Shown piece after piece: positions 24,253 through 32,355 of a DNA stretch of 64,000 nt. The translations under genes and the position numbers were made by a program. The notes under the pieces were generated by a model that saw only the letters and a program-made list of their open reading frames with translations, did no database searches and was not told the origin of the DNA. Source of the stretch: JACKEQ01 sp041389565. GTDB lineage: Bacteria; Myxococcota_A; UBA796; GCA-2862545. Location: positions 1-64,000 of the forward strand of contig JAWKRP010000025.1 in NCBI GenBank assembly GCA_041389565.1, written 5' to 3'. Each line of letters begins with the position of its first letter. The stretch's first letter is position 1.

Positions 24253-25149
24253 ATGCGGAACGCACTGTGGATGCTGCTCGTCGCGATGCTCGCGTCCGGA
24301 TGCATCAAGAAGATCGCCATCAACTCCATGGCCGATGCCCTCTCGGGGAGCACCGGCGGAACCTTCACGCAGGACGACGATCTCCAGTTCGTCGGTGAAG
24401 CGCTCCCCTTCGCGCTCAAGACGATGGAGGCGATCAACGACTCCGCGCCGAAGCACGTGGGCATCAAGGAGACCCTGTGCTCCGGCATGACGCAGTACGC
24501 GATGGTGTACGTGAAGTGGCCCGCCGATCAGGTGCGGTACGACGACTTCGGCACGTACGAGGCCGGCATCGAGCGCACGAAGAAGTTCCTCGACCGCAGC
24601 GAGACCTTCTGCCTGTCGGCTCTCGATCTGAAGCACGAGGGCTTCTCGGATCGCGTGTTCACCGACACCGACGCCGTGCTCGCCGAGATGGAGGAAGACG
24701 ACGTGCTCCTCCTGTACTGGACGGGCGCCACGTGGCTCGCGCGCATCTCGATCTCGAAGGACGACATGGAGGCCATCGGCCAGCTCCCGTTCGCCCAGGC
24801 GCTCCTCGAGCGCGCGCTCGAGCTCGACGAGGACTGGTCGAAGGGCTCGCTGCACGACATGATGATCCTGCTCGAGCCCAACACGCCCATGCCCGGCGGG
24901 CTCGACCGCGCTCGGGAGCACTACACGCGCGCCCTGGAGCTCTCCGGCGGAAGCCTCGCGTCGCCTTACGTGTCTCTTGCAACGAGCGTGAGCTACTCGA
25001 ATCAGGACAAGGACGAGTTCGTAGAGCTGATGGAGAAAGCCCTCGAGATCGACCCTGCGGCCAGTCCCGAAGACCAGCTCGCCAACCTCTATGCGCAGGC
25101 CCAGGCCCGCTTCTACCTCGACCACCTCGACGACCTGTTCGTCGAGTAA
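24253..25149 (+). CDS. TRAP transporter-associated TatT-like lipoprotein
   Basis: The 298-residue lipoprotein (signal ends LASGC, Cys17) is all-helical, with TPR-like helices such as LPFAQALLERALELDEDW, LDRAREHYTRALELSGG and DEFVELMEKALEIDPAA. This is the pattern of the TAtT component (trimeric T protein) that partners with a DctP-type binding protein in TRAP systems of spirochaetes and Deltaproteobacteria. The next gene is dctP, 11 bp downstream. It should sit in the periplasm and hand ligand to or from the binding protein. TATGGT 17 bp before the start may be a -10 element. Confidence 0.85.
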   Translation: MRNALWMLLVAMLASGCIKKIAINSMADALSGSTGGTFTQDDDLQFVGEALPFALKTMEAINDSAPKHVGIKETLCSGMTQYAMVYVKWPADQVRYDDFGTYEAGIERTKKFLDRSETFCLSALDLKHEGFSDRVFTDTDAVLAEMEEDDVLLLYWTGATWLARISISKDDMEAIGQLPFAQALLERALELDEDWSKGSLHDMMILLEPNTPMPGGLDRAREHYTRALELSGGSLASPYVSLATSVSYSNQDKDEFVELMEKALEIDPAASPEDQLANLYAQAQARFYLDHLDDLFVE

Positions 25150-25160
25150 GGAGACCCGGA

Positions 25161-26180
25161 ATGCAGTTCCTCCGTCGCACGATGCTGAAGACCCTCGGCG
25201 CCCTGGTCGCGACCAGCCTGTTCTTCACGGCCTCCGCCAACGCCACCACCGTCGTGAAGCTCGCCACCCTCGCGCCCGAAGGCAGCACCTGGCACAAGGG
25301 CCTCGTCCGCATGGGCGAAGAGTGGAAGGCCGCCACGAACGGCGAGGTCGAGCTGAAGATCTACGCGGGTGGCGTCACCGGGAACGAGACCGTGATGCTG
25401 CGCAAGATGCGCATCGGTCAGCTCCACGCCGCCGCCATCACGAACCTCGGCCTGCTCGAGATCGACCCCAGCAGCCAGGCGCTCAACACGCCGATGCTGA
25501 TCATGAACTACGAAGAGCTCGACTACGTGATGGACGCCATGCGTCCCGAGTTCGAGAAGAACATCGAAGACAAGGGCTACATCGTGCTGGCGTGGTCCGA
25601 CGCCGGCTGGGCCCGCCTGTTCAGCAAGCAGGCCCTCACCGACCCCGCCGACGCCGGGAAGCTCAAGATCTTCACGTGGGAGGGAGACCCCGGCGCGGTC
25701 GAGATGTTCAAGTCGGCCGGCTTCAACCCCGTGGTCGTCGCGGCCACCGACATCCTGCCGAGCCTCCAGTCCGGCCTGATCGACAGCTTCCCCACCACGC
25801 CCCTCGGCGCGCTCGCGTTCCAGTGGTTCGGCCTGGCGCCCAACATGATGGACGTGCCGTGGGCCCCGCTCGTCGGAGCCACGGTCATCAGCAAGGAGGC
25901 GTGGGAGTCGATCCCGGAGCAGCACCGCGACAAGCTCCGTGAGATCTCGCGCACCACGGGCGCCGAGATGAAGGCCACGATCCGCAAGCAGGACGACAAG
26001 GCCATCGAGGTCATGAAGAAGTACGGCCTCAAGGTGAACACGCCGACGCCCGAGCAGCGCGCGAAGTGGGAGAAGCTCGCGGCCGCGACGCACCCCATCA
26101 TGCGGGAGAAGGTCGCTGGCGCCGAGTCGTTCGACCGCGTGAAGTCGCTCGTCGAAGAGTACCGGGCGAAGAACAAGTAA
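25161..26180 (+). CDS. TRAP transporter substrate-binding protein (DctP family)
   Basis: The 339-residue periplasmic protein has a signal peptide ending near SANA. DctP landmarks are LATLAPEGSTWHKGL, the RIGQLHAAAITNLGLLEI segment, and the sodium-TRAP conserved EGDPGAVEMFKSAGFNPV. These fit a C4-dicarboxylate-type binding fold, but ligands of TatT-linked systems may be hydrophobic. The conserved substrate Arg region (DAGWARLF) is altered from the classical R-x-x-x-N type. GGAGACCCGGA precedes the ATG. Its partners are TatT (upstream) and the fused permease (33 bp downstream). Confidence 0.93.
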   Translation: MQFLRRTMLKTLGALVATSLFFTASANATTVVKLATLAPEGSTWHKGLVRMGEEWKAATNGEVELKIYAGGVTGNETVMLRKMRIGQLHAAAITNLGLLEIDPSSQALNTPMLIMNYEELDYVMDAMRPEFEKNIEDKGYIVLAWSDAGWARLFSKQALTDPADAGKLKIFTWEGDPGAVEMFKSAGFNPVVVAATDILPSLQSGLIDSFPTTPLGALAFQWFGLAPNMMDVPWAPLVGATVISKEAWESIPEQHRDKLREISRTTGAEMKATIRKQDDKAIEVMKKYGLKVNTPTPEQRAKWEKLAAATHPIMREKVAGAESFDRVKSLVEEYRAKNK

Positions 26181-26213
26181 GCCTCGCAGAACCCGTCCCG
26201 CCGCGGTACCGGG

Positions 26214-28337
26214 GTGGGCATGACTGGTTCGATCCCCGAGGAAGAGAGCAACGGCCCGATCCCGTGGTGGCACTCCGTCGAGAACGGCGCCGTCGCGGTG
26301 ATCCTGGCCCTGATGGTCGCCATCCCCGTGGTGGCCGTCACGATCCGCATCGCCACGGGCAGCTCGATCCCGGGCGCCAACCTGTGGGTGCAGGCGCTCA
26401 ACCTGTGGCTCGCGTTCCTCGGCGGCGGCATCGCAGCCCGCAAGGGCACGCACCTCGCCCTGTCGACGGGCACGATCTTCCAGCTCGAGGGCCGGAAGAA
26501 GGAAGCGCTCACCGCCATCACCGCGTGCGTCGCGGCCACGGTCACGGCCTTCCTGGCGTACGGCAGCGTCGATCTCGTGCTCTCCGAGATGGAGAGCGCA
26601 CAGGTGCTGCCCGGCGGCGTGCCCAACTGGGTCATCCAGATCGGGATGCCGCTCGGCTTCGGCATCATGGCGGCCCGGTTCCTGTGGCGCGGCCAGGGCT
26701 GGCCGGGTCGCGTGGCCGCCGGGGTCTGCGTCGCGCTCACCGCCTGCCTCAACTTCGTGCCGGCCGGCAGCCGCGACCCCGTGCTGTACCTCGGGGCGTT
26801 CGCGCTGTTCGTCGGCGTGGCGCTCGGCGCACCGCTGTTCACCATCATGGGTGGCGCCGCGATGCTCCTGTTCTGGGGCGCGCCCATCCCCATCGCGATC
26901 ACGGCCGTGCCCGCCGAGACGTACCGGATCGTCGCCGACCCCACCCTCGTCTCGCTCCCCCTGTTCACGCTCGCCGGCTACCTGCTCGCGGAGGGCGGGG
27001 CCTCGAAGCGCCTGGTGGCCCTGTTCAACGCGTGGTTCGGCTGGCTCCCGGGCGGCGTGGCGGCCGCTTCCGTGCTCGTGTGTGCGTTCTTCACCACGTT
27101 CACGGGCGCTTCCGGCGTCACCATCCTCGCGCTCGGCGGGCTCTTGCTGCCCGCGCTCGAGGAGGCCGGCTACAAGAAGTCGTTCGCGGTCGGACTGCTC
27201 GCGGCGTCCGGCTCGATCGGCCTGCTCTTCCCGCCGTCTCTCCCCGTCATCCTGTACGGCGTCGCGGCCAAGATCCCCATCACCGACCTGTTCGTCGGCG
27301 GCATCGTGCCGGGCATCCTGCTCGTGTTCCTCCTCGTCATGATGGGCATCGTGGCGGGCATCCGCGAGCAGGGCTTCCGGTATTGGCTGCCGGCCGAGGG
27401 CGCCGACCGCGGAGCCATCGTGCAGGCCCGCCTCGGCGAGATGCGCACCAGCCTGTGGGACGCGAAGTTCGAGGTCCTGCTGCCCGTGGTCGTGCTCGTC
27501 GGCATCTTCGGCGGCTTCATGACCATCTTCGAAGCCGCTGCATTCACGGCGTTCTACGCGCTCACGCTCGAGACCGTCGTCCACCGCGACCTGCACCCGC
27601 TGCGCGACGTGCCGCGCGTCATGGTCGAGACCGCCACGCTCATGGGCGGCGTGCTGATCATCCTCGGCGTGGCCCTCGGGTTCACGTCGTACCTGGTGGA
27701 CGCGGAGGTCCCGCTCGCGGTGCGCGACTGGGTCCAGCTGCGCGTCGAGAACCGGCTCGTGTTCATCCTGCTGCTGAACGTGCTCCTGCTGCTCGTCGGC
27801 TGCCTGATGGACATCTACTCGGCCATCGTGGTGGTCGTGCCCCTGATCATCCCGGTCGCCGAGGTGTTCGGCATCCACCCCGTGCACCTCGGCATCCTGT
27901 TCCTCGCGAACCTCGAGCTCGGCTACCTCACCCCGCCGGTCGGCCTGAACCTGTTCCTCGCGAGCTTCCGGTTCAAGCTCCCCCTCACGTCGGTGTACCG
28001 CTACGCCATGCCGTTCCTCGCGATGATGACGTTCGGCGTGCTGATCATCGCGTACGTGCCGATCATCACCACCTGGCCGTTCGATCCGGCGGACCACCAG
28101 CCGCAGCCCGACTTCTTCAGCGAGGATCCCACGGCCCAGCCGAAGCCGTTCGACCCGAACCAGCTCGACGACCTGATGAACGAGCTCGAGGACGACGGTC
28201 CCAAGGTGCCCGACATGAAAGACCTCATGGACGAGCTCGAAGACGACGGTCCGGTCGTGCCCGAGCCCGCGAAGGCCCCGCCGGCACCGGGCTCGCTCGA
28301 CATGAAGGACCTCATGGACGAGCTGGAGGCGGACTGA
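26214..28337 (+). CDS. Fused TRAP transporter permease DctQM with acidic repeat tail
   Basis: The 707-residue inner-membrane protein joins a four-helix DctQ-like part (residues about 20-190) to the twelve-helix DctM part. DctM hallmarks include GAPLFTIMGGAAMLLFW, FTGASGVTILALGGLLLP, and GSIGLLFPPSLPVILYGVAA. The last 60 residues are an acidic tail with three related units: LDDLMNELEDDGP, DMKDLMDELEDDGP and DMKDLMDELEAD. I have not seen this tail described for DctM. It probably faces the cytoplasm. The start is GTG (26214) with an ATG two codons later. The stop overlaps the metallopeptidase start region. Confidence 0.92.
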   Translation: MGMTGSIPEEESNGPIPWWHSVENGAVAVILALMVAIPVVAVTIRIATGSSIPGANLWVQALNLWLAFLGGGIAARKGTHLALSTGTIFQLEGRKKEALTAITACVAATVTAFLAYGSVDLVLSEMESAQVLPGGVPNWVIQIGMPLGFGIMAARFLWRGQGWPGRVAAGVCVALTACLNFVPAGSRDPVLYLGAFALFVGVALGAPLFTIMGGAAMLLFWGAPIPIAITAVPAETYRIVADPTLVSLPLFTLAGYLLAEGGASKRLVALFNAWFGWLPGGVAAASVLVCAFFTTFTGASGVTILALGGLLLPALEEAGYKKSFAVGLLAASGSIGLLFPPSLPVILYGVAAKIPITDLFVGGIVPGILLVFLLVMMGIVAGIREQGFRYWLPAEGADRGAIVQARLGEMRTSLWDAKFEVLLPVVVLVGIFGGFMTIFEAAAFTAFYALTLETVVHRDLHPLRDVPRVMVETATLMGGVLIILGVALGFTSYLVDAEVPLAVRDWVQLRVENRLVFILLLNVLLLLVGCLMDIYSAIVVVVPLIIPVAEVFGIHPVHLGILFLANLELGYLTPPVGLNLFLASFRFKLPLTSVYRYAMPFLAMMTFGVLIIAYVPIITTWPFDPADHQPQPDFFSEDPTAQPKPFDPNQLDDLMNELEDDGPKVPDMKDLMDELEDDGPVVPEPAKAPPAPGSLDMKDLMDELEAD

Positions 28338-28909
28338 TCTCCGGCTGTCCCCGCTGCGGTGCGCCCCTGCTCGCAGGGCGGTGCCTGCGGTGCTTCGTGC
28401 GGGGCTCCCAGGGTCTCGCCCGCGCTGCGCAGGTCCAGCGCAAGGCCCGACGCAAGCGGGCTCCCCGGCCCCGGAAGAACGCCGACGTCATCGCGGGCGT
28501 CGCCCTCACCCCGTGGCTCGAGCACATGGCCGGGCTCCAGGCCTTCGGCGGCGACGACAGCCGCCTCACCGACCACCTGCCGAAGCTCCATGTGCGCCGG
28601 GCGTCCACGAAGCCCCGCCGACGCCTCGCGTTCGCGGACTACGAGCGCCACCTCATCCACATCACCGACTACCCGGGCATCACGCCCGCCGACGCCCTGG
28701 AGACCCTCCTGCACGAGGTCGTCCACCTGTCGGGCCTCGAGCTGCGCCATCACGACGGGCGCTTCAAGCGCATGCTCGCGCGTGCGGCCCTCGAGTGCTT
28801 CGGCGTCGACTGCCGCGCCGCGGTGAAGGGCCCCGTGTACGCCCTCGACGTGGCCATCGTCGAAGCCCTGCAGGCCCGTCCCACGCCCACCCTCCCGGAG
28901 GAACCATGA
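28334..28909 (+). CDS. SprT-like zinc metallopeptidase with zinc ribbon (non-ATG start)
   Basis: The product is about 191 residues. An N-terminal zinc ribbon (CPRC then CLRC, residues about 5-22) and a basic linker precede a SprT-like domain with the active-site HEVVH in LETLLHEVVHLSG. A third ligand is supplied by HHDGRFKRML. No ATG or GTG lies before the zinc ribbon. GGAGG at 28324-28328 is followed by an in-frame CTG (28334) then ATC (28337), overlapping the dctQM stop. A downstream GTG would delete the ribbon. It is translationally coupled to the transporter and to the next membrane protein. Substrates are unknown. Confidence 0.78.
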   Translation: MISGCPRCGAPLLAGRCLRCFVRGSQGLARAAQVQRKARRKRAPRPRKNADVIAGVALTPWLEHMAGLQAFGGDDSRLTDHLPKLHVRRASTKPRRRLAFADYERHLIHITDYPGITPADALETLLHEVVHLSGLELRHHDGRFKRMLARAALECFGVDCRAAVKGPVYALDVAIVEALQARPTPTLPEEP

Positions 28910-29364
28910 GCAATCCCTACAGCGCGCCCACCCACGACATGGGTCCGTCCGAGCAGGCCTTCGCCGACGAGCTCGCCGAGATGGTGCGCGAGTACCGCAT
29001 CTGGCACACCGGCCTCGGAGGGCTCGGGCTGCTCCTGGTGCTGCTGATCCTGCTCGGTGCCGCCGGCATGCTGTTCGCGGGGCTCGCGGCGGGCGGCGGC
29101 GAGGCGGCCATGATGATGACGATCTCGGTCGTGTACCTCGTGATGGCCGCGATCTACGGCATCCCGGCCGTGCTCCTCCTGCGCTCGGGGCTCGCCGCCA
29201 TGCGCGTGTTCTCGGGCAGCGAAGACCGCGAGCCGATCCTCGAGTCCATCCGCATGCAGCTGTACCTGTGGCGCGTGATGGGCGTGCTGACCTTCGGCAT
29301 CGCGGCCATGTACGCCGTGCTGTTCGGGCTGATGCTGCTCGGCGGGCTCGCCTTCGGGCTCTGA
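28906..29364 (+). CDS. Small four-helix-type membrane protein
   Basis: The 152-residue product has an N-terminal cytoplasmic segment (MSNPYSAPTHDMGPSEQ) and about four membrane helices, including LGGLGLLLVLLILLGAAGML, MMTISVVYLVMAAIYGIPAV and VMGVLTFGIAAMYAVLFGLM. No family recognised beyond resemblance to small DUF-type membrane proteins of Myxococcota. GGAGG precedes the ATG, which overlaps the upstream stop by 4 bases. It is the last gene of the TRAP operon. Confidence 0.82.
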   Translation: MSNPYSAPTHDMGPSEQAFADELAEMVREYRIWHTGLGGLGLLLVLLILLGAAGMLFAGLAAGGGEAAMMMTISVVYLVMAAIYGIPAVLLLRSGLAAMRVFSGSEDREPILESIRMQLYLWRVMGVLTFGIAAMYAVLFGLMLLGGLAFGL

Positions 29365-29382
29365 CGGCGGTCCAGGGCCCGG

Positions 29383-31947
29383 CTATCCGTCGATGGAGCG
29401 CGCCAGGCGCAGCCCGATCCGGCCGGACCGGCTCTCGGGTGGAGCGCGCCAGCGGCTCGCGCAGCGCACGGCCTCCGGACCGTCGCGGTACGACCCACCC
29501 CGCACGCTCTTGAACCGCGCGTTCGCCGACCCCTCGTCGAGCACCACCGTGTCGCCCGCCACCACCGGACCTTCGGTCTCGTAGCTGTCGGCGCACCAGT
29601 CGGCCGTGTTCCCCGCGAGCCCCCGCACCCCGTAGGGGCTCGTGTCGGTCGGGAAGGCATCGACCGCCACCACCCGGGGCCGACCTTCCAGGCTGCCCCT
29701 CAGGTTGCAGAACGCCGGATCGACACTGTCGCCCCACGGGAGGGCCCGACCGTCGACCCCGCGGGCCGCCTTCTCCCACTCGAGCTCGAAGGGCAGGCGC
29801 CACGGGAGGTCGTCGCGGTCGGCACGCCAGGCTGCGTAGGCCTCGGCGGACCGGTAGCTCACGTGGGTGACCGGCGAGTCGGGCACCCAGGGCGTGCCGT
29901 CGGGGCGGACGAGCGTGTAGCGACCGGCGTCGTCGGGCACGTACAGCGCGTCTCCGTCGTCGTTCCGCGGCACGTGCGCGGACGGGTCGGGGTTGCGCAC
30001 GAGGAACTCCAGCCACTCGGCATGCGTGACCGGGAACACCTGGATCGCGAATCCCTCGCACCAGAGCCGCCGCTCGCGGAGCCCGTACGGCGCGCGCTCG
30101 TCTCCGCCGGCCTGGAACCACCCCGCCGGCACGAACACCTCGCCCGACTCGATGTCTTCGGGGAGCACGAGCGGAACGGGCGCGTCGCGACCGGGAGGCT
30201 GGTGCACCTCGCGCCCCTGACGGCGCACGTGCACGGGGTGGAGGAACGAGCTCCCGGCGTCGTCGGACAGCTCCACGAGGTAGCGGCCCATCTCGAGGTC
30301 GAGCGACAGGGGCGTGGAGCCGAGCTCACCCACCCGGACCGGCACCAGGCGGCGGTTCTGCAGGGTGTACCGGTACAGCACGGCATCACACGGAGGCGTG
30401 GTGTCGAGGGCCAGCGAGCCCGTGCCGACGAGGTAGGCCTCGAGACGGTCGCGACCCGGCCAGTGGACGGGCAGCGCGTCGAGGTGGGCGCGCAGGAGCA
30501 GTCCGAGGCGGTCGGCCGCCAGCGCATCGCCCGAAGCCTCCGCCTCCTCGTGCTTCTTCTGGTACATGCGGGCCATCATGAGGTGGCCCTCGGGGAGGTC
30601 GGCCTCGTGCGCGAAGGCCGCGTTCAGCTCGCGCTCGACGGCCAGATCGTGCGAGCGGGCGTCGCGCTCGATGAGCTCGGCTTCGTCTTGCTTGCGCCAG
30701 GCCGGGCCCTTCTCGGACTCGGGAGCCCACGAGGGGATCGCAGCGAGCGCCTGCTCTCCGGCGTCGCGCAGCCGGGCCGCCGACCGACGCAGGCGCTTCG
30801 CCTCGCGCCGACGGTCGGCCGCGCGCGACACGGCGCGCAGCGCGGACTCCCGACGCTCGGCGCCATCGAGCCAGTTCGCGATCTCCACCCCGAGCTGCTG
30901 GGCATCCTGGAACCGGCTCTCGGGCTCGGGATCCATCGCACGCTCTGCGATCCGCACCAGATCCACCGGCAGCAGCGGACCGTCCTGGCGCCCCACCAGC
31001 TGAGCGGGCTCCGCCCGGGCGACCTTGACGAGCACCTCCGCGGACGACGGGCCGTCGTAGGGGGGCGCGTTCCGCAGCAGGTAGTGCAGCATCGATCCCA
31101 GCGCGTACACGTCGGTGCGGCGGTCGATCCGGTGGATCTCGCCACGAGCCTGCTCCGGCGCCATGAACGCGGGCGTTCCCGCGACCAGCCCGTCGCGGGT
31201 CTGCGTGGGATCGGTCGACTCCACGGGCATGGCCAGGGCGCTGCCGAGGATCTTCGCGATGCCCCAGTCCATCACGCGGACCTCACCGAACAGCCCCACC
31301 ATCACGTTCGCGGGCTTGAGGTCGCGGTGCACCACGCCGCGGCTGTGGGCGTACGCGACGGCCTCCGTCACACGCCGGAACACCTCGAGCAGCCGCCTGA
31401 GCGTCCAGTCGTCGCCCGTGCGGCCCCACACATCGATGCTCACGCGGTGCACGGCATCGACGACCGCGGAGAACGTACGCCCGCGCACCTCCTCCATCGT
31501 GAAGAACATGCGTCCGTCGGGCAGCACGCCGAGCTCGTGCACGGGCACGATCCCCGGGTGCTGGAGCTGGGCCGTGGCCTGCGCCTCCTGCACGAACCGC
31601 GCGCGCAGCGACGTGGACACCGTCGCCCCCTCCTTCCGGTCGAGGATCTTCATCGCCATCACGCGGTTCAGCGCGCGGTCGCGCACGCGCCGCACCTCCG
31701 CGAAGGCCCCGCGCCCGATGAAACCGAGGTCGTCGTACCGCTCCGCTGCGCCCTTCGAGTCGAGATCGGCGCCCAGCGACGCCACCCCGGCGATGTCTTC
31801 CGGCTCGAACATCAGCGTCGAGTCGGAGTGGCTGTCGGGGAGCGCGTTCACGGGCATCCCGTAGCCGGACAGCATCTGCTCGAGCTCCCCCCTCGCGGTC
31901 TCCGGGAGACCGTGGCGGGCGAGGAACGCGGCGAGGCGGTCCTCCAT
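29383..31947 (-). CDS. Ser/Thr protein kinase fused to formylglycine-generating-enzyme (SUMF1) domain
   Basis: The 854-residue protein begins with a helical leader of about 65 residues. A Hanks-type kinase follows with GRGAFAEVRRV, the catalytic Lys in MAMKIL, HRDLKPANV, DWG replacing DFG, and GTPAFMAPEQA. After a coiled, Arg/Glu-rich linker comes a C-terminal FGE/SUMF1 domain with VFVPAGWFQAGGDE, FELEWEKAARGVDG, LAGNTADW and RGGSYRDG. Such fusions are typical of Myxococcota and Planctomycetes. The C-terminal domain probably acts as a binding or sensing module rather than as an oxidase. Its ATG is 2 bp after the receiver gene's stop, so it is in one operon with the kinase and receiver genes. 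Confidence 0.93.
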   Translation of the reverse strand: MEDRLAAFLARHGLPETARGELEQMLSGYGMPVNALPDSHSDSTLMFEPEDIAGVASLGADLDSKGAAERYDDLGFIGRGAFAEVRRVRDRALNRVMAMKILDRKEGATVSTSLRARFVQEAQATAQLQHPGIVPVHELGVLPDGRMFFTMEEVRGRTFSAVVDAVHRVSIDVWGRTGDDWTLRRLLEVFRRVTEAVAYAHSRGVVHRDLKPANVMVGLFGEVRVMDWGIAKILGSALAMPVESTDPTQTRDGLVAGTPAFMAPEQARGEIHRIDRRTDVYALGSMLHYLLRNAPPYDGPSSAEVLVKVARAEPAQLVGRQDGPLLPVDLVRIAERAMDPEPESRFQDAQQLGVEIANWLDGAERRESALRAVSRAADRRREAKRLRRSAARLRDAGEQALAAIPSWAPESEKGPAWRKQDEAELIERDARSHDLAVERELNAAFAHEADLPEGHLMMARMYQKKHEEAEASGDALAADRLGLLLRAHLDALPVHWPGRDRLEAYLVGTGSLALDTTPPCDAVLYRYTLQNRRLVPVRVGELGSTPLSLDLEMGRYLVELSDDAGSSFLHPVHVRRQGREVHQPPGRDAPVPLVLPEDIESGEVFVPAGWFQAGGDERAPYGLRERRLWCEGFAIQVFPVTHAEWLEFLVRNPDPSAHVPRNDDGDALYVPDDAGRYTLVRPDGTPWVPDSPVTHVSYRSAEAYAAWRADRDDLPWRLPFELEWEKAARGVDGRALPWGDSVDPAFCNLRGSLEGRPRVVAVDAFPTDTSPYGVRGLAGNTADWCADSYETEGPVVAGDTVVLDEGSANARFKSVRGGSYRDGPEAVRCASRWRAPPESRSGRIGLRLARSIDG

Positions 31948-31949
31948 GG

Positions 31950-32351
31950 TCAGAGCTCGATGCCCAGCAGCGAAGCGGCGATGTCGAGCACCTCGTCGGG
32001 ATCGAACGGCTTCGTGACGTAGCGGTCGGCGCCGACGTCGAGGCCGACCTGGCGGTCGAGATCCTGCCCCTTCGCTGTGAGCATCACCACCTTGATGCCC
32101 GCCGTGGAGGGGTCGCCCTTGATGCGCCGGCACACGTCGAGCCCGTTCACGAACGGCATCATCACGTCGAGGAGCAGCAGATCCGGGCGCTCGTCGGCCA
32201 CCGTGTCGAGGGCTTCCTGGCCGTTCGTCGCGGTGAGCATCTCGACGTCGTGGTCTTCGAGCTCGTCGAGCGTCTGCTCGAGGAGGAGCCGGATGTGGGG
32301 CTCGTCGTCGACGATCAGGATCTTCTTGGACAACGGGTCCTCCACGGCCAT
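31950..32351 (-). CDS. Single-domain response regulator
   Basis: The 133-residue product is a lone receiver domain with acidic pocket VDDE, phosphoacceptor Asp in LLLLDVMMPFVNG, conserved Thr in VVMLTAKG, and Lys in YVTKPFD. It has no output domain, so it signals by protein contact. I chose the ATG at 32351, 4 bp after the hybrid-kinase stop. Earlier in-frame starts would overlap that gene. It likely receives phosphate from the hybrid kinase and relays to other partners, possibly the fused Ser/Thr kinase (inference). Confidence 0.9.
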   Translation of the reverse strand: MAVEDPLSKKILIVDDEPHIRLLLEQTLDELEDHDVEMLTATNGQEALDTVADERPDLLLLDVMMPFVNGLDVCRRIKGDPSTAGIKVVMLTAKGQDLDRQVGLDVGADRYVTKPFDPDEVLDIAASLLGIEL

Positions 32352-32355
32352 GGTG

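Noticed and set aside
25113..28097. A 994-residue minus-strand ORF antisense to the TRAP genes
   Set aside because: Arg/Glu/His/Asp-rich composition without any domain, fully opposite conserved dctP and dctM.
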